35,358 nucleotides of DNA from Nemertoderma westbladi (taxonomy: Eukaryota > Xenacoelomorpha > Nemertodermatida > Nemertodermatidae): contig JAUCBJ010001015.1 in NCBI GenBank assembly GCA_032718475.1, positions 1-35,358 on the forward strand, read 5' to 3'. The translations under genes were made by a program, and so were the position numbers. Below, piece by piece: positions 20,917 through 29,924 of this stretch. The notes under the pieces were generated by a model. It did not search any database. It worked only from the letters and a program-made list of their open reading frames with translations, and was not told the origin of the DNA. How positions within the stretch are numbered: the stretch's first letter is position 1; each line of letters begins with the position of its first letter.

Positions 20917-23455
20917 CGACTCAAACTGTTTTACTTGCCTCGCTACACTCGGTGAGTAAACCAACTCGTACTGTTTTACTTGCCTCACTGCGCTCAGTGA
21001 GTAAACTGACTCGAACTGTTTTACTTGCCTCGCTACGCTCGGTGAGTAAACCGACTCGTACTGTTTTACTTGCCTCGCTGCGCACCTTGAGTAAACCGAC
21101 TCATACTGTTTTACTTGCCTCGCTGCACTCGGTGAGTAAACCGACTCGAACTGTTTTACTTGCCTCGCTACGCTCGGTGAGTAAACCAACTCATACTGTT
21201 TTATTTGCCTCGCTGCACTCGTTGAGTAAACTGACTCATACTGTTTTACTTTCCTCGCTGCACTCGGTGAGTAAACCGACTCGAACTGTTTTACTTGCCT
21301 CGCTACGCTCATTGAGTAAACCGACTCATACTGTTTTACTTGCCTTGCTGCGCTCGGTGAGTAAACCGACTCGAACTGTTTTACTTGCCTCGCTACACTC
21401 GGTGAGTAAACCGACTCGTACTGTTTTACTTGCCTCGCTGCTATCGGTGAGTAAACCAACTCGTACTGTTTTACTTGCCTCACTGCGCTTGGTGAGTAAA
21501 CCGACTCGTACTGTTTTACTTGCCTCGCTACGGTCGGTGAGTAAACCGACTCGTACTGTTTTACTTGCCTCACTGCGCTCAGTGTATAAACCGATTCGTA
21601 CTGTTTTACTTGCCTCGTTGCGCTCGGTGAGTAAACCGACTCATACAGTTTTACTTGCCTCGCTGCGCTCGGTGAGTAAACCGACTCGTACTGTTTTACT
21701 TGTCTCGCTGCGCTCGGCGAGTAAACCGACTCGTACTGTTTTACTTGCCTCGCTGCGCTTGATGAGTAAACCAACTCGTACTGTTTTACTTGCCTCACTG
21801 CCCTCAGTAAGTAAACCGACTCTTACTGTTTTACTTGCCTCGCTGCGCTCGGTGAGTAAACCAACTCGTACTGTTTTACTTGTCTCGCTGCGCTTGGTGA
21901 GTAAACCAACTCGTACTGTTTTACTTGCCTCGCTGCACTCGTTGAGTAAACCGACTCATACTGTTTTACTTTCCTCGCTGCGCTCGGTGAGTAAACCGAC
22001 TCGAACTGTTTTACTTGCCTCGCTACACTCATTGAGTAAACCGACTCATACTGTTTTACTTTCCTTGCTGCGCTCGGTGAGTAAACCGACTCGAACTGTT
22101 TTACTTGCCTCGCTACACTCGGTGAGTAAACCGACTCGTACTGTTTTACTTGCCTCGCTGCTATCGGTGAGTAAACCAACTCGTACTGTTTTACTTGCCT
22201 CACTGCGCTCGGTGAGTAAACCGACTCGTACTGTTTTACTTGCCTCGCTACGGTCGGTGAGTAAACCGACTCGTACTGTTTTACTTGCCTCACTGCGCTC
22301 AGTGTGTAAACCGATTCGTACTGTTTTACTTACCTCGTTGCGCTCAGTGAGTAAACCGACTCATACAGTTTTACTTGCCTCGCTGCGCTCGGTGAGTAAA
22401 CCGACTCGTACTGTTTTACTTGTCTCGCTGCGCTCGGCGAGTAAACCGACTCGTACTGTTTTACTTGCCTCGCTGCGCTCGATGAGTAAACCAACTCGTA
22501 CTGTTTTACTTGCCTCACTGCCCTCAGTAAGTAAACCGACTCGTACTGTTTTACTTGCCTCGCTGCGCTCGGTGAGTAAACCAACTCGTACTGTTTTACT
22601 TGTCTCGCTGCGCTCGGTGAGTAAACCAACTCGTACTGTTTTACTTGCCTCACTGCCCTCAGTAAGTAAACCGACTCGTACTGTTCTACTTGCCTCGCTA
22701 CGGTCGGTGAGTAAACCGACTCGAACTGTTTTACTTGCCTCGCTACGCTCATTGAGTAAACCGACTCATACTGTTTTACTTGCCTTGCTGCGCTCGGTGA
22801 GTAAACCGACTCGAACTGGTTTACTTGCCTCGCTACACTCGGTGAGTAAACCGACTCGAACTGTTTTACTTGCCTCGCTACGCTCGGTGAGTAAACCGAC
22901 TCGTACTGTTTTACTTGCCTCGCTGCTATCGGTGAGTAAACCAACTCGTACTATTTTTACTTGCCTCACTGCGCTCGGTGAGTAAACCGACTCGTACTGT
23001 TTTACTTGCCTCACTGCGCTCAGTGTGTAAACCGATTCGTACTGTTTTACTTGCCTCGTTGCGCTCGGTGAGTAAACCGACTCATACAGTTTTACTTGCC
23101 TCGCTGCGCTCGGTGAGTAAACCGACTCGTACTGTTTTACTTGTCTCGCTGCGCTCGGCGAGTAAACCGACTCGTACTGTTTTACTTGCCTCGCTGCGCT
23201 CGGTGAGTAAACCAACTCGTACTGTTTTACTTGCCTCACTGCCCTCAGTAAGTAAACCGACTCGTACTGTTTTACTTGCCTCGCTGCGCTCGGCGAGTAA
23301 ACCGACTCGTACTGTTTTACTTGCCTCGCTGCGCTCGGTGAGTAAACCGAGTCGTACTGTTTTACTTGTCTCGCTGCACTCGGCGAGTAAACCGACTCGA
23401 GCTGTTTTACTTGACTCGCTACGCTCGGTGAGTAAACCGACTCTAACTGTTTTCC
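20917..23455. repeat. Higher-order repeat 2: 16 units, 720 bp
   Basis: Variant units recur at 720 bp: CTATCGGTGA at 21441 and 22161, CGGTCGGTGA at 21531 and 22251, and AGTGTATAAA/AGTGTGTAAA at 21581 and 22301. A third, rearranged copy has the last marker at 23022 (interval 721) because of a one-base insertion in TACTATTTTTACT near 22952. That insertion ends the 700-codon frame. Confidence 0.9.
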
Positions 23456-23996
23456 TATAAACTGCTACCTTTATCAACGTGATATAAATAGTAAATTCAT
23501 TCATCATGAAATTATTATTTCGCGCGGAGGAATCTACATTTGGAGAGTTATTCATCATTTATTACGATGTAATATTTGACTCAACAAATATATTTATTAC
23601 TGGTTTGCTAGTTATAATAATTTTATATAAGTTTGTATTACATAATAAATATATACATATAATAATTATTTTATAATATTATATTATTTATTTATTTATA
23701 TATTTAATTTATTTCACTTTTCAAAATATACAAGCAAATTATTTTATAAATATTAGCAATCCGACTTTTATAACGTCTTCGCTTTAATAAATTGACATTT
23801 TGATATTATTTTTTAACCTCTTTTCGCTCCAATTTCAGATTATTGAATTGTCTACACTGCTTCTCTAAAGTATAATTACATTAATCATAAATCGAGTTCC
23901 ATAGCATATAGATATACTTGCTATTACAAGATATTGAAATGGAAAGATAATATTTTAGATGCAAAAGTTTCAATGTTAAAAATATATTTTAATCAG

Positions 23997-24175
23997 GCGT
24001 TGAACTTCTTAAAATTGAACCTTTATCTTGCATCGATCGCGCACAACAAAAACTACTTGAAAATGTTTTTGGTAGGAAGTGGAATACGTTACGATTGAAT
24101 TCGCCAGGATTCAAGTACAAGTTTCACCCATCTAAAATAGATGAACCAAAAAATCGTGGTCTAATACGAACATAG
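23997..24175 (+). CDS. Probable terminal coding exon of an unknown gene
   Basis: After a splice-acceptor-like AATATATTTTAATCAG (AG at 23995-23996) the plus strand is open for 58 codons, in phase 1 (two leading bases GC), to TAG at 24173-24175. The translation is well mixed and protein-like, with KIEPLSCIDRAQQKLLENVF and SPGFKYKFHPSKIDEPKNRG. The surrounding AT-rich DNA gives only Ile/Tyr/Asn/Lys-rich frames. An in-frame TAA precedes the acceptor, so it cannot start much earlier. It has no ATG, so ATG-based gene finding would miss it. An AATAAA follows 115 bases after the stop (24290-24295). The upstream exons were not found; the 45-bp satellite may lie in the preceding intron. Family not recognised. 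A decayed transposon fragment is the alternative. Confidence 0.45.
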
Positions 24176-24289
24176 TTTCATTAGATTTGAGATTTCACCT
24201 ACAAACCTTCTACTTAATACTACTACTGTAATACTTTAAGATAACAATTAAATTTAGTAACAGTACTTAAGTAATTCATGTAATATTTA

Positions 24290-24295
24290 AATAAA
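24290..24295 (+). promoter_or_regulatory. Candidate poly(A) signal for the orphan exon
   Basis: AATAAA 115 bases downstream of the TAG at 24175. The hexamer is frequent by chance in AT-rich DNA. Confidence 0.35.
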
Positions 24296-24319
24296 ATTAT
24301 ACATACATGTACTAGAGTA

Positions 24320-24950
24320 TGTAGGGATACAACTAACAGTGTCTAACTTCTCTAATGGAAATGCGCACCGTAAAACGAAGAACAATTATTTAGCAGACAT
24401 AAATAAACATACATGTGCTAAAATGCAAACGTGCTTAGCTGAAATAAAATAGAGTCAGTGGTGTATTCAACCGAAGAGGGTCACCAGATAGCATCGTTTA
24501 CAATAAATTGTGTCCATCGCTGGTGCTACAACTGGCCCATGTGTCCATCGCAGATACTATAATTGGTCCATATACTTCCTCACATATTGTCGAAGAACTG
24601 GAATCATTAAATATTTAAATAAATATAATAAGAAAAATTTTTAATCATCAACAGATATATAGTTCAGTTAGTTAATAATAATTTGTAAACGATATAGACA
24701 TCTTGAGTTTACCACTAGAATGAACAGAAAGACGATAGTTTTGGTCCTCAGGTGTTCAGATTTATGGAAGAAATTCAGTAAAAGCAGATTATTTTTAATA
24801 AGTTTTTGCCATTAAATGAACTGAGATAAAATTAGCTGAGCTGAGATGGTGTATTCATAATGGTATAATAAATTAATTAATGGAGAAGTTAAAAATTACA
24901 TTGTGGCAATTGTATGTCTATAACTCTATTTTCTACCAAAACAAAATAAA
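24320..24950. other. Non-coding AT-rich stretch
   Basis: Apart from a diverged direct repeat of about 40 bp containing GTGTCCATCGC (about 24511 and 24540), nothing was recognised. Confidence 0.5.
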
Positions 24951-25375
24951 TACGATCTGGGGATTCTTACTTCAACCATATAGTACAGGCCCCAGTCTAT
25001 GACCCCGTAGGAATTTTTAAATACTATCTGGGGATTCTTACTTCAACCATATAGTACAGGCCCCAGTCTATGACCCCGTAGGAATTTTTAAATACTATCT
25101 GGGGATTCTTACTTCAACCATATAGTACAGGCCCCAGTCTATGACCCCGTAGGAATTTTTAAATACTATCTGGGGATTCTTACTTCAACCATATAGTACA
25201 GGCCCCAGTCTATGACCCCGTAGGAATTTTTAAATACTATCTGGGGATTCTTACTTCAACCATATAGTACAGGCCCCAGTCTATGACCCCGTAGGAATTT
25301 TTAAATACTATCTGGGGTTTCTTACTTCAACCATATAGTACAGGCTCCAGTCTATGACCCCGTAGGAATTTTATA
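24951..25375. repeat. 71-bp tandem repeat, six copies
   Basis: ATCTGG begins copies at 24955, 25026, 25097, 25168, 25239 and 25310, exactly 71 apart. Each contains GATTCTTACTTCAACCATAT and CAGTCTATGACCCCGTAGG. The first five are almost identical. The sixth differs at a few sites and continues into the left arm of the inverted duplication. Confidence 0.95.
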
Positions 25376-26720
25376 TATGACACGGCTACCCTTCATTGAT
25401 GTTTAGTGCAGACTTGGGACATTTAAAAAAATTTGGGTAGACTTCACCAAATGGTTGCGCTCGGTTTTTAGGGGGTCTTAAACATAGCAACGGAGAAAAT
25501 TGCCATAGCAACAGCTCTTATAGTAGATATGACGATTTAAAATTTATAGCAGATTAATATTTTGGATATGAAGAATTTAATGGCATATTTCGTTTTTTGA
25601 AAATACCATAGCAACCAGGCGAAAACGACCTTCAAAGATAGCAATATTGACAATGTCCATAGCAACGGGCTTTGTAATGCGTATTCAGTGGTCGTATCAT
25701 GATGGAATCAGAGTCTACCACCATTATATCACGTATAAGGAACAATATTCATTCTTTTTCAGTTTCTAGTTGCCATGGCAACAAGTAACCTTGATTAAAA
25801 GCAAGCTACATATTAGCCGCAGCGTTTTTAAATCAACCTCAACCCCCACTATATCGAGTATAAGGAAAAATATGCAATATGTTTTACTTTCTAGATGCCA
25901 TGGCAACGCGTCAGAATTGTTAATAAAGTGTCTTTAATATCTGTTAGCCGTTTACACTATGTAAATTAATCATAATTATAACATTCTTAACTATGGAATT
26001 AAATTGTGACAAGAATCTCAATTCCGACAGTATTCAGTGCACCTAACACCGTTACGCCTACAAGAACATCGCTGCGTCAATCAGTCTTTCTGACAGGCAC
26101 ATTTATTGGGCCTGTATTGGGTATTTATTGGGCAACAACATTCCATTTGCACAAGTATTCCAACCAAAATCTAATACACTTAGATTTATCACTGAGTCAT
26201 TGCATAATGATGCAATCTTATTTATTATGTAAAGACATCGCAAAATGTGACCATTTATAGATTCTGTTGTTGGAGGGAGATCCTATTACTACTACTAGGA
26301 TCGGCATGATGCATTGCAGCTGCATTTTTAAGAATGCTGTCTATGAATTATAGGTCATTGATCAATAAAACTTGCCACCTCCATGCAGCATAAAGGAGGT
26401 GCCACCTGTGGCTGTATAGACCCTCTTACTAGGGCAAATCTGGTCCTGTAACTAGGACCCCCTTCGTTCTGGGATAAGGACGCCCTTGGTCCTGGATTAA
26501 TATATATACTTGGCTGTAGGGGTATATGGTCTGGCCAGGCAGACCTGCCTCTACCAATGTTGCAAATGTTATCTACCAATGGCTGATCAGGAGTAGAGTG
26601 TTCTCATGTCCACTCGGAGTGCACTTCACTGCGACCTCCACCTGGCAGCAGGGGTACAGGGCATGGTCCAGCAGATGAGCTGCAAACCCAAAGGTGGGTC
26701 ATGTGCGCCAGGCTAGGTAT
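25335..26720. repeat. Left arm of a large inverted duplication
   Basis: From TAGTACAGGCTCCAGTCTAT onward this arm is the inverse of the right arm (27768-28597). Three blocks are shared: 25335-25540, 26130-26280 and the LINE 3' region 26281-26720. A block of about 570 bp (about 25540-26110), containing the best X-box motifs, is absent from the right arm. Confidence 0.85.
25499..25907. promoter_or_regulatory. Cluster of RFX X-box-like motifs
   Basis: GTTGCCATGGCAAC at 25769-25782 is a perfect palindromic X-box. GATGCCATGGCAAC at 25894-25907 and ATTGCCATAGCAAC at 25499-25512 differ at one and two positions. Weaker sites end in ATAGCAAC at 25615 and 25666. X-boxes bind RFX factors, which control ciliary genes in animals. 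Here they lie in repeat-derived DNA and no target gene is apparent. Confidence 0.4.
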
Positions 26721-27733
26721 GGTCCTCTGGCTGGTCCTCACAGCGAAAGCAATGTCCTGCAAAGCGGAGGCGACTTTGTTCCAGTGTCAAGCTTGGGGGA
26801 ACCAATGAGACACCTCCAATGTTATATAGTGTATGGTTGGAGATGTGTGCATTGTACTTGACACAATGAACCCGGCGTAGCAATCTTGTGAATGTGCCAT
26901 CCAGAGATTTGGTGTCCTCAGCAGTTAGAGCCCAGCATGGACTCCCATAGAGGAGTACTGGAACTACTGCTGCTCTAAATAATCGGACCTTAAGTTTCCG
27001 ATTAATTCTCTGTGACTTCCAAATCCTGGAAAGCCTATTCAATGCTGCCCATGCCTTTCCCTTACGTATTCGAAGGTCCTACCTGACTTCCGGATCCATC
27101 CTTTGAGCTTATGCTCATCCGGTCAGAGACTTGTTGAGGACTTTCAAAGTTAACTGTCAAAATTTTGGTCTTTTTGGAGTTAATAAAAAGACCAACACTA
27201 GAAACAGCCTATTCTAATGAGCTGAGGAGCCGTTGGGCTCCCTCTAGTGGTTCTGAGAGTACTCCTAAGTCATCAGCAAAGTCTAGATCAGTTAGATACT
27301 TGGCAGGATTTCCTCGACTTCTGGAGCCAGTAGGTGGAGTTACCATCACCCCGTCATCATTATGATGATCTAAGGACATGCGTAGAACATAGTCAACCAC
27401 AATTATGAACAAGAATGGCGCAAGTGTGTCTCCTTGGAGGACTCCCCATAATACTTCAAATTGTTCTGTGTCACCGTCAACAGTAGACACAAATGTTGTC
27501 GAACCATCGTATACTGATCTGATTGCTGCAATAATTTCATCAGGAATCCCATATAATGAAAGTATGCTGAACATACGTGAGCGAGAGACTGAATCAAAGC
27601 CCTTGAAGAAGTCAACAAAGATAACCGCCAGATGCCTGTCTTTCTTTTTTGATAACTCTTCAATGCAATCCATAGTGGGGGTTACCGAGTCAGCCCTCGG
27701 GGCAAATACCACACACTGGTTTGCCATTCCACA
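26281..27733 (-). pseudogene. LINE family 1 copy with reverse-transcriptase palm, thumb and 3' region
   Basis: The minus strand encodes the longest reverse transcriptase of this family here. An NQ-containing first block is at about 27725. The catalytic Asp block reads VIFVDFFKGFDSV, normally FKKAFD in the family, so one Lys position is changed. GVLQGDTLAPFLF and the FADD motif follow (27290-27330). The thumb segment, with LLYGSPCWALTAED, is at 26713-27042. A deletion of about 43 bp relative to the 9241 copy near 27099, plus frameshifts, breaks it. The 5' half (endonuclease) is missing. The 3' region (26342-26720) differs from that of the 9241 copy but the terminal GCCGATCC plus (TAG)n is shared. 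Confidence 0.85.
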
Positions 27734-28219
27734 GGGTGGGTGTCGCAGTGGAGTCAGATATGAGGCCCATCACCCATACCTACTCTGGCGCACATGACCC
27801 ACCATTGGCTTTGCAGCTCATCTGCTGGGCCATGCCCTGTACCCCTGCTGGCAGGTGCATGTCGCAGTGAAGTGCACTCAGAGTGGACATGAGAACACTC
27901 TACTCTTGATCAGCCATTGGTAGATCACATTTGTAACATTGGTAGAGGCAGGTCTGCCTGGCCAGGCCATATACCCCTGCAGCCAAGTATATGGGTCCTT
28001 AATCCAGGACCAAGGGCGTCCTTATCCCAGAACGAAGGGGGGGTCCTAGTTACAGGACCAGATTTGCCCTAGTAAGAGGGTCTATGCAGCCACAGGTGGC
28101 ACCTCCTTTATGCTGCATGGAGGTGGCAAGTTTTCTTGATCATTGACCTAGAATTAATAGACAGCATTCTTAAAAATGCAGCTGCAATGCAGCATGCCGA
28201 TCCTAGTAGTAGTAGTAGG
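27734..28219 (+). mobile_element. Inverted LINE 3' fragment forming part of the right arm
   Basis: The plus strand repeats the 3' region of the minus-strand LINE (26281-26720). It ends in CAGCATGCCGATCC and (TAG)n at about 28219. It meets the minus-strand LINE head to head near 27734. Confidence 0.8.
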
Positions 28220-28597
28220 ATCTCCCTCCAACAACAGAATCTATAAATGGTCACTTTTTGCAATGTCTCTGTACATAATAAATAAGATTGCATCATTATG
28301 CAATGACTCAGTGATAAATCTAAGTGTATTAGATTTTGGTTGGAATACTGGTGCAAATGGAATGTTGTTGCCCAATAAATACCTTTCACCAATTCCTGAG
28401 TCATATCTACTATAAGAGCTGTTGCTATGGTAATTTTCTCCGTTGCTATGTTTAAGACCCCATAAAAAACGAGCGCAACTATTTGGTGAAGTCTACCCAA
28501 ATTTTTTTAAATGTCCCAAGTCTGCACTAAACATCCATGTAGGGTAGCCGTGTCATATATAAAATTCCTACGGGGCCATAGGCTGGAGCCTGTACTA
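27768..28597. repeat. Right arm of the large inverted duplication
   Basis: The inverse of the left arm, including the sequence outside the LINE ends (GATCTCCCTCCAACAACAG and CCCAAGTCTGCACTAAACAT), so the duplication is larger than the LINE. It ends around CCTGTACTAATAGG, where the left arm enters the last 71-bp repeat. Confidence 0.85.
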
Positions 28598-28599
28598 AT

Positions 28600-28945
28600 A
28601 GGATAATAGCCAAAGCCAAGGCCATCGAGGATAATTAGAAATTTCAGATACCTTGGCAACCATGTTAAACACAATGTTCAAATGTATAAAATTATAATTT
28701 GACGCAGAAGGTAAAGGTGTACTGATTTGATCATATGGATGGATATTCTTAAGTTTCCATGACAACTGCACACAATGAAACTTCATGGAAGGGGATGTGC
28801 CATCTAAACCTAAAAAAACTCAAAAAGTTCCAAAAACTCCGGTTGCCTTGGTTAATGTTGAATGAGGCAACACACTAAAGAGTTGAAGTTTTCTTTTTCC
28901 TTATTTTCGTCCTTACAACTACTACCTTAACCTAAACTACAATTA
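28600..28945. other. Non-coding stretch with further X-box-like sites
   Basis: GATACCTTGGCAAC (28647-28660) and GTTTCCATGACAAC (28753-28766) fit the RFX consensus loosely. A 17-base direct repeat, TTTACGACGTGCAATAT, flanks a short T tract at about 28955-28998. No gene recognised. Confidence 0.45.
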
Positions 28946-28949
28946 ATCG

Positions 28950-28955
28950 TTTATT
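28950..28955 (-). promoter_or_regulatory. Candidate poly(A) signal of the small peptide gene
   Basis: AATAAA on the minus strand, 92 bases after the stop codon at 29047, followed by a GT-richer stretch. The spacing fits a short 3' UTR. Confidence 0.4.
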
Positions 28956-29046
28956 TTACGACGTGCAATATTTTTTTTTTGTTTACGACGTGCAATATAG
29001 AACACTTAAGAAAGATTAATTAAAATGATTAATTTGTTAATATTTG

Positions 29047-29692
29047 TTAAATAACTATATTTAAATTGTCACCTTGCTCGTTAACCCATCTTTGGAACAC
29101 TTCATGTGCATTATCTTTATTTTCTCTTTTAGTATCTTTTGACTCTTTATCTTTCTTGGAGATGAGGTTGTTTAGACTTCTGGCTGACGGACACCAGTAA
29201 CCAGGGGCCAGACCGCATTCCTTTAATTGTCCCGACTTTCTCGCAGAGTAACACGATGGTGTTACTGATAATAGCACCAGTGACGTCATCAGAACTAAAC
29301 CAATGAAAATATATTATTAAATTTATTACATGATTGGTTATATATGTGCGATATGGAATATTAATGTTAGTTTTTATTGAAAATTTGAAAACTTTATTAG
29401 GAAGGAGTTAAATTATTAAACAGAGAGGCATTTTTTTAAAGAATAAAAACAACATTTAATTATTTAAATTGGTGGTGTCGACAAATTCACAACAATGCTG
29501 TACAGTAGCACTACTATATATTTAATATCATGCAATCTTGTGATACGATAATTGGCGCAAACTAATACCGTATGTGATGTGATCTAAGATTAGATTTACA
29601 TACAGTCTGGCAGTGTTGTCATACCGGTTCATATATATGTATATATAAGTACATACTGCAATTCCAATTATTGCCTGAATGTCAGTTTTCAT
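29047..29692 (-). CDS. Candidate two-exon gene for a 95-residue secreted peptide precursor
   Basis: Proposed exon 1 is 29692-29653 and exon 2 is 29294-29047, with an AT-rich intron of 358 bp. Exon 1 starts at the first ATG after an in-frame TAG. Exon 2 follows a good acceptor, TATTTTCATTGGTTTAG. Joining gives a classic signal peptide (residues 1-31): MKTDIQ, a hydrophobic core across the junction, then TPSCYSA. A dibasic RK (32-33) follows, then a segment of 26 residues (34-59) with a CGLAPGYWC core (C40-C48), then KK (60-61). The rest is a charged tail with another KR (69-70). That is the layout of a neuropeptide or hormone precursor. The weak point is the donor, T/GTACTT. A better donor (GTATGT) four bases upstream would put a stop in frame. 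No known family recognised. Confidence 0.45.
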
Positions 29693-29924
29693 TATACATA
29701 GTAATAGTAATTTCAATAGGTCTCCCTAAATGGAAATTGTTATTAAATAGCTATTAAATAGCGGTTTTCAGATTTGGAAACATTATATAAGAAACAGAAG
29801 GATAATAATATAGAACACACTCAAATTATTATAAATTATTGAATACATATCCCAATGATTAAACTTTTCATTTAATTATATGGAATTGACCTCTTAAAAT
29901 ATTTCGAAAAAATATTCAATTTTT
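29300..29924. other. Intron and upstream flank of the candidate peptide gene; otherwise non-coding
   Basis: AT-rich DNA. Apart from the proposed first exon (29653-29692) nothing was recognised up to the 36-bp array. Confidence 0.4.

Larger units (their letters stand above)
16655..23455. repeat. 45-bp satellite, about 150 copies, with two higher-order organisations
   Basis: The unit is ACTCGTACTGTTTTACTTGC, then CTCGCTGCGCTCGGTGAG, then TAAACCG: 45 bases, i.e. 15 codons. Both strands therefore stay open, reading SKPTRTVLLASLRSV on plus and QYESVYSPSAARQVK on minus, with frames up to 700 codons that need not be genes. The left part (to about 20916) is a 25-unit higher-order repeat of 1132 bp. 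The right part is a 16-unit repeat of 720 bp. The first units (16655-16700) and the last are degenerate, as is usual at array edges. Confidence 0.97.

Noticed and set aside
20883-22985. 700-codon plus-strand frame and similar frames on both strands of the 45-bp array
   Set aside because: The unit is 15 codons, so any stop-free frame extends across many copies. Overlapping frames exist on both strands, and frameshifts occur at the 7-base and 1-base insertions without sign of selection.
16700-23455. Cloning-vector contamination, because CTCGCTGCGCTCGGT also occurs near the pUC/ColE1 origin
   Set aside because: Only about 15 bases match. They sit in a 45-bp satellite of AT-containing units and no other vector sequence is present.
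23506-23680. Plus-strand frame of about 57 codons starting ATGAAATTATTA, as a first exon for the orphan exon at 23997
   Set aside because: Ile/Tyr-rich composition typical of AT-rich DNA, and the candidate donor (GAT/GTAATA) is in the wrong phase for the orphan exon.
23827-23857. Mini-exon after the good acceptor CGCTCCAATTTCAG
   Set aside because: A stop follows within ten codons in the phase needed to join the exon at 23997, and the following donor is poor.
26006-26260. 84-codon plus-strand frame and its minus-strand relative near 28108-28500
   Set aside because: Both are translations of the inverted-duplication arms. They do not share a start or a conserved frame.
29653-29656. Stronger donor GTATGT one codon upstream for the candidate peptide gene
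   Set aside because: Its phase joins TTC TGA at the start of exon 2, a stop codon. Only the weaker donor keeps the frame open. This remains the weakest part of the model.
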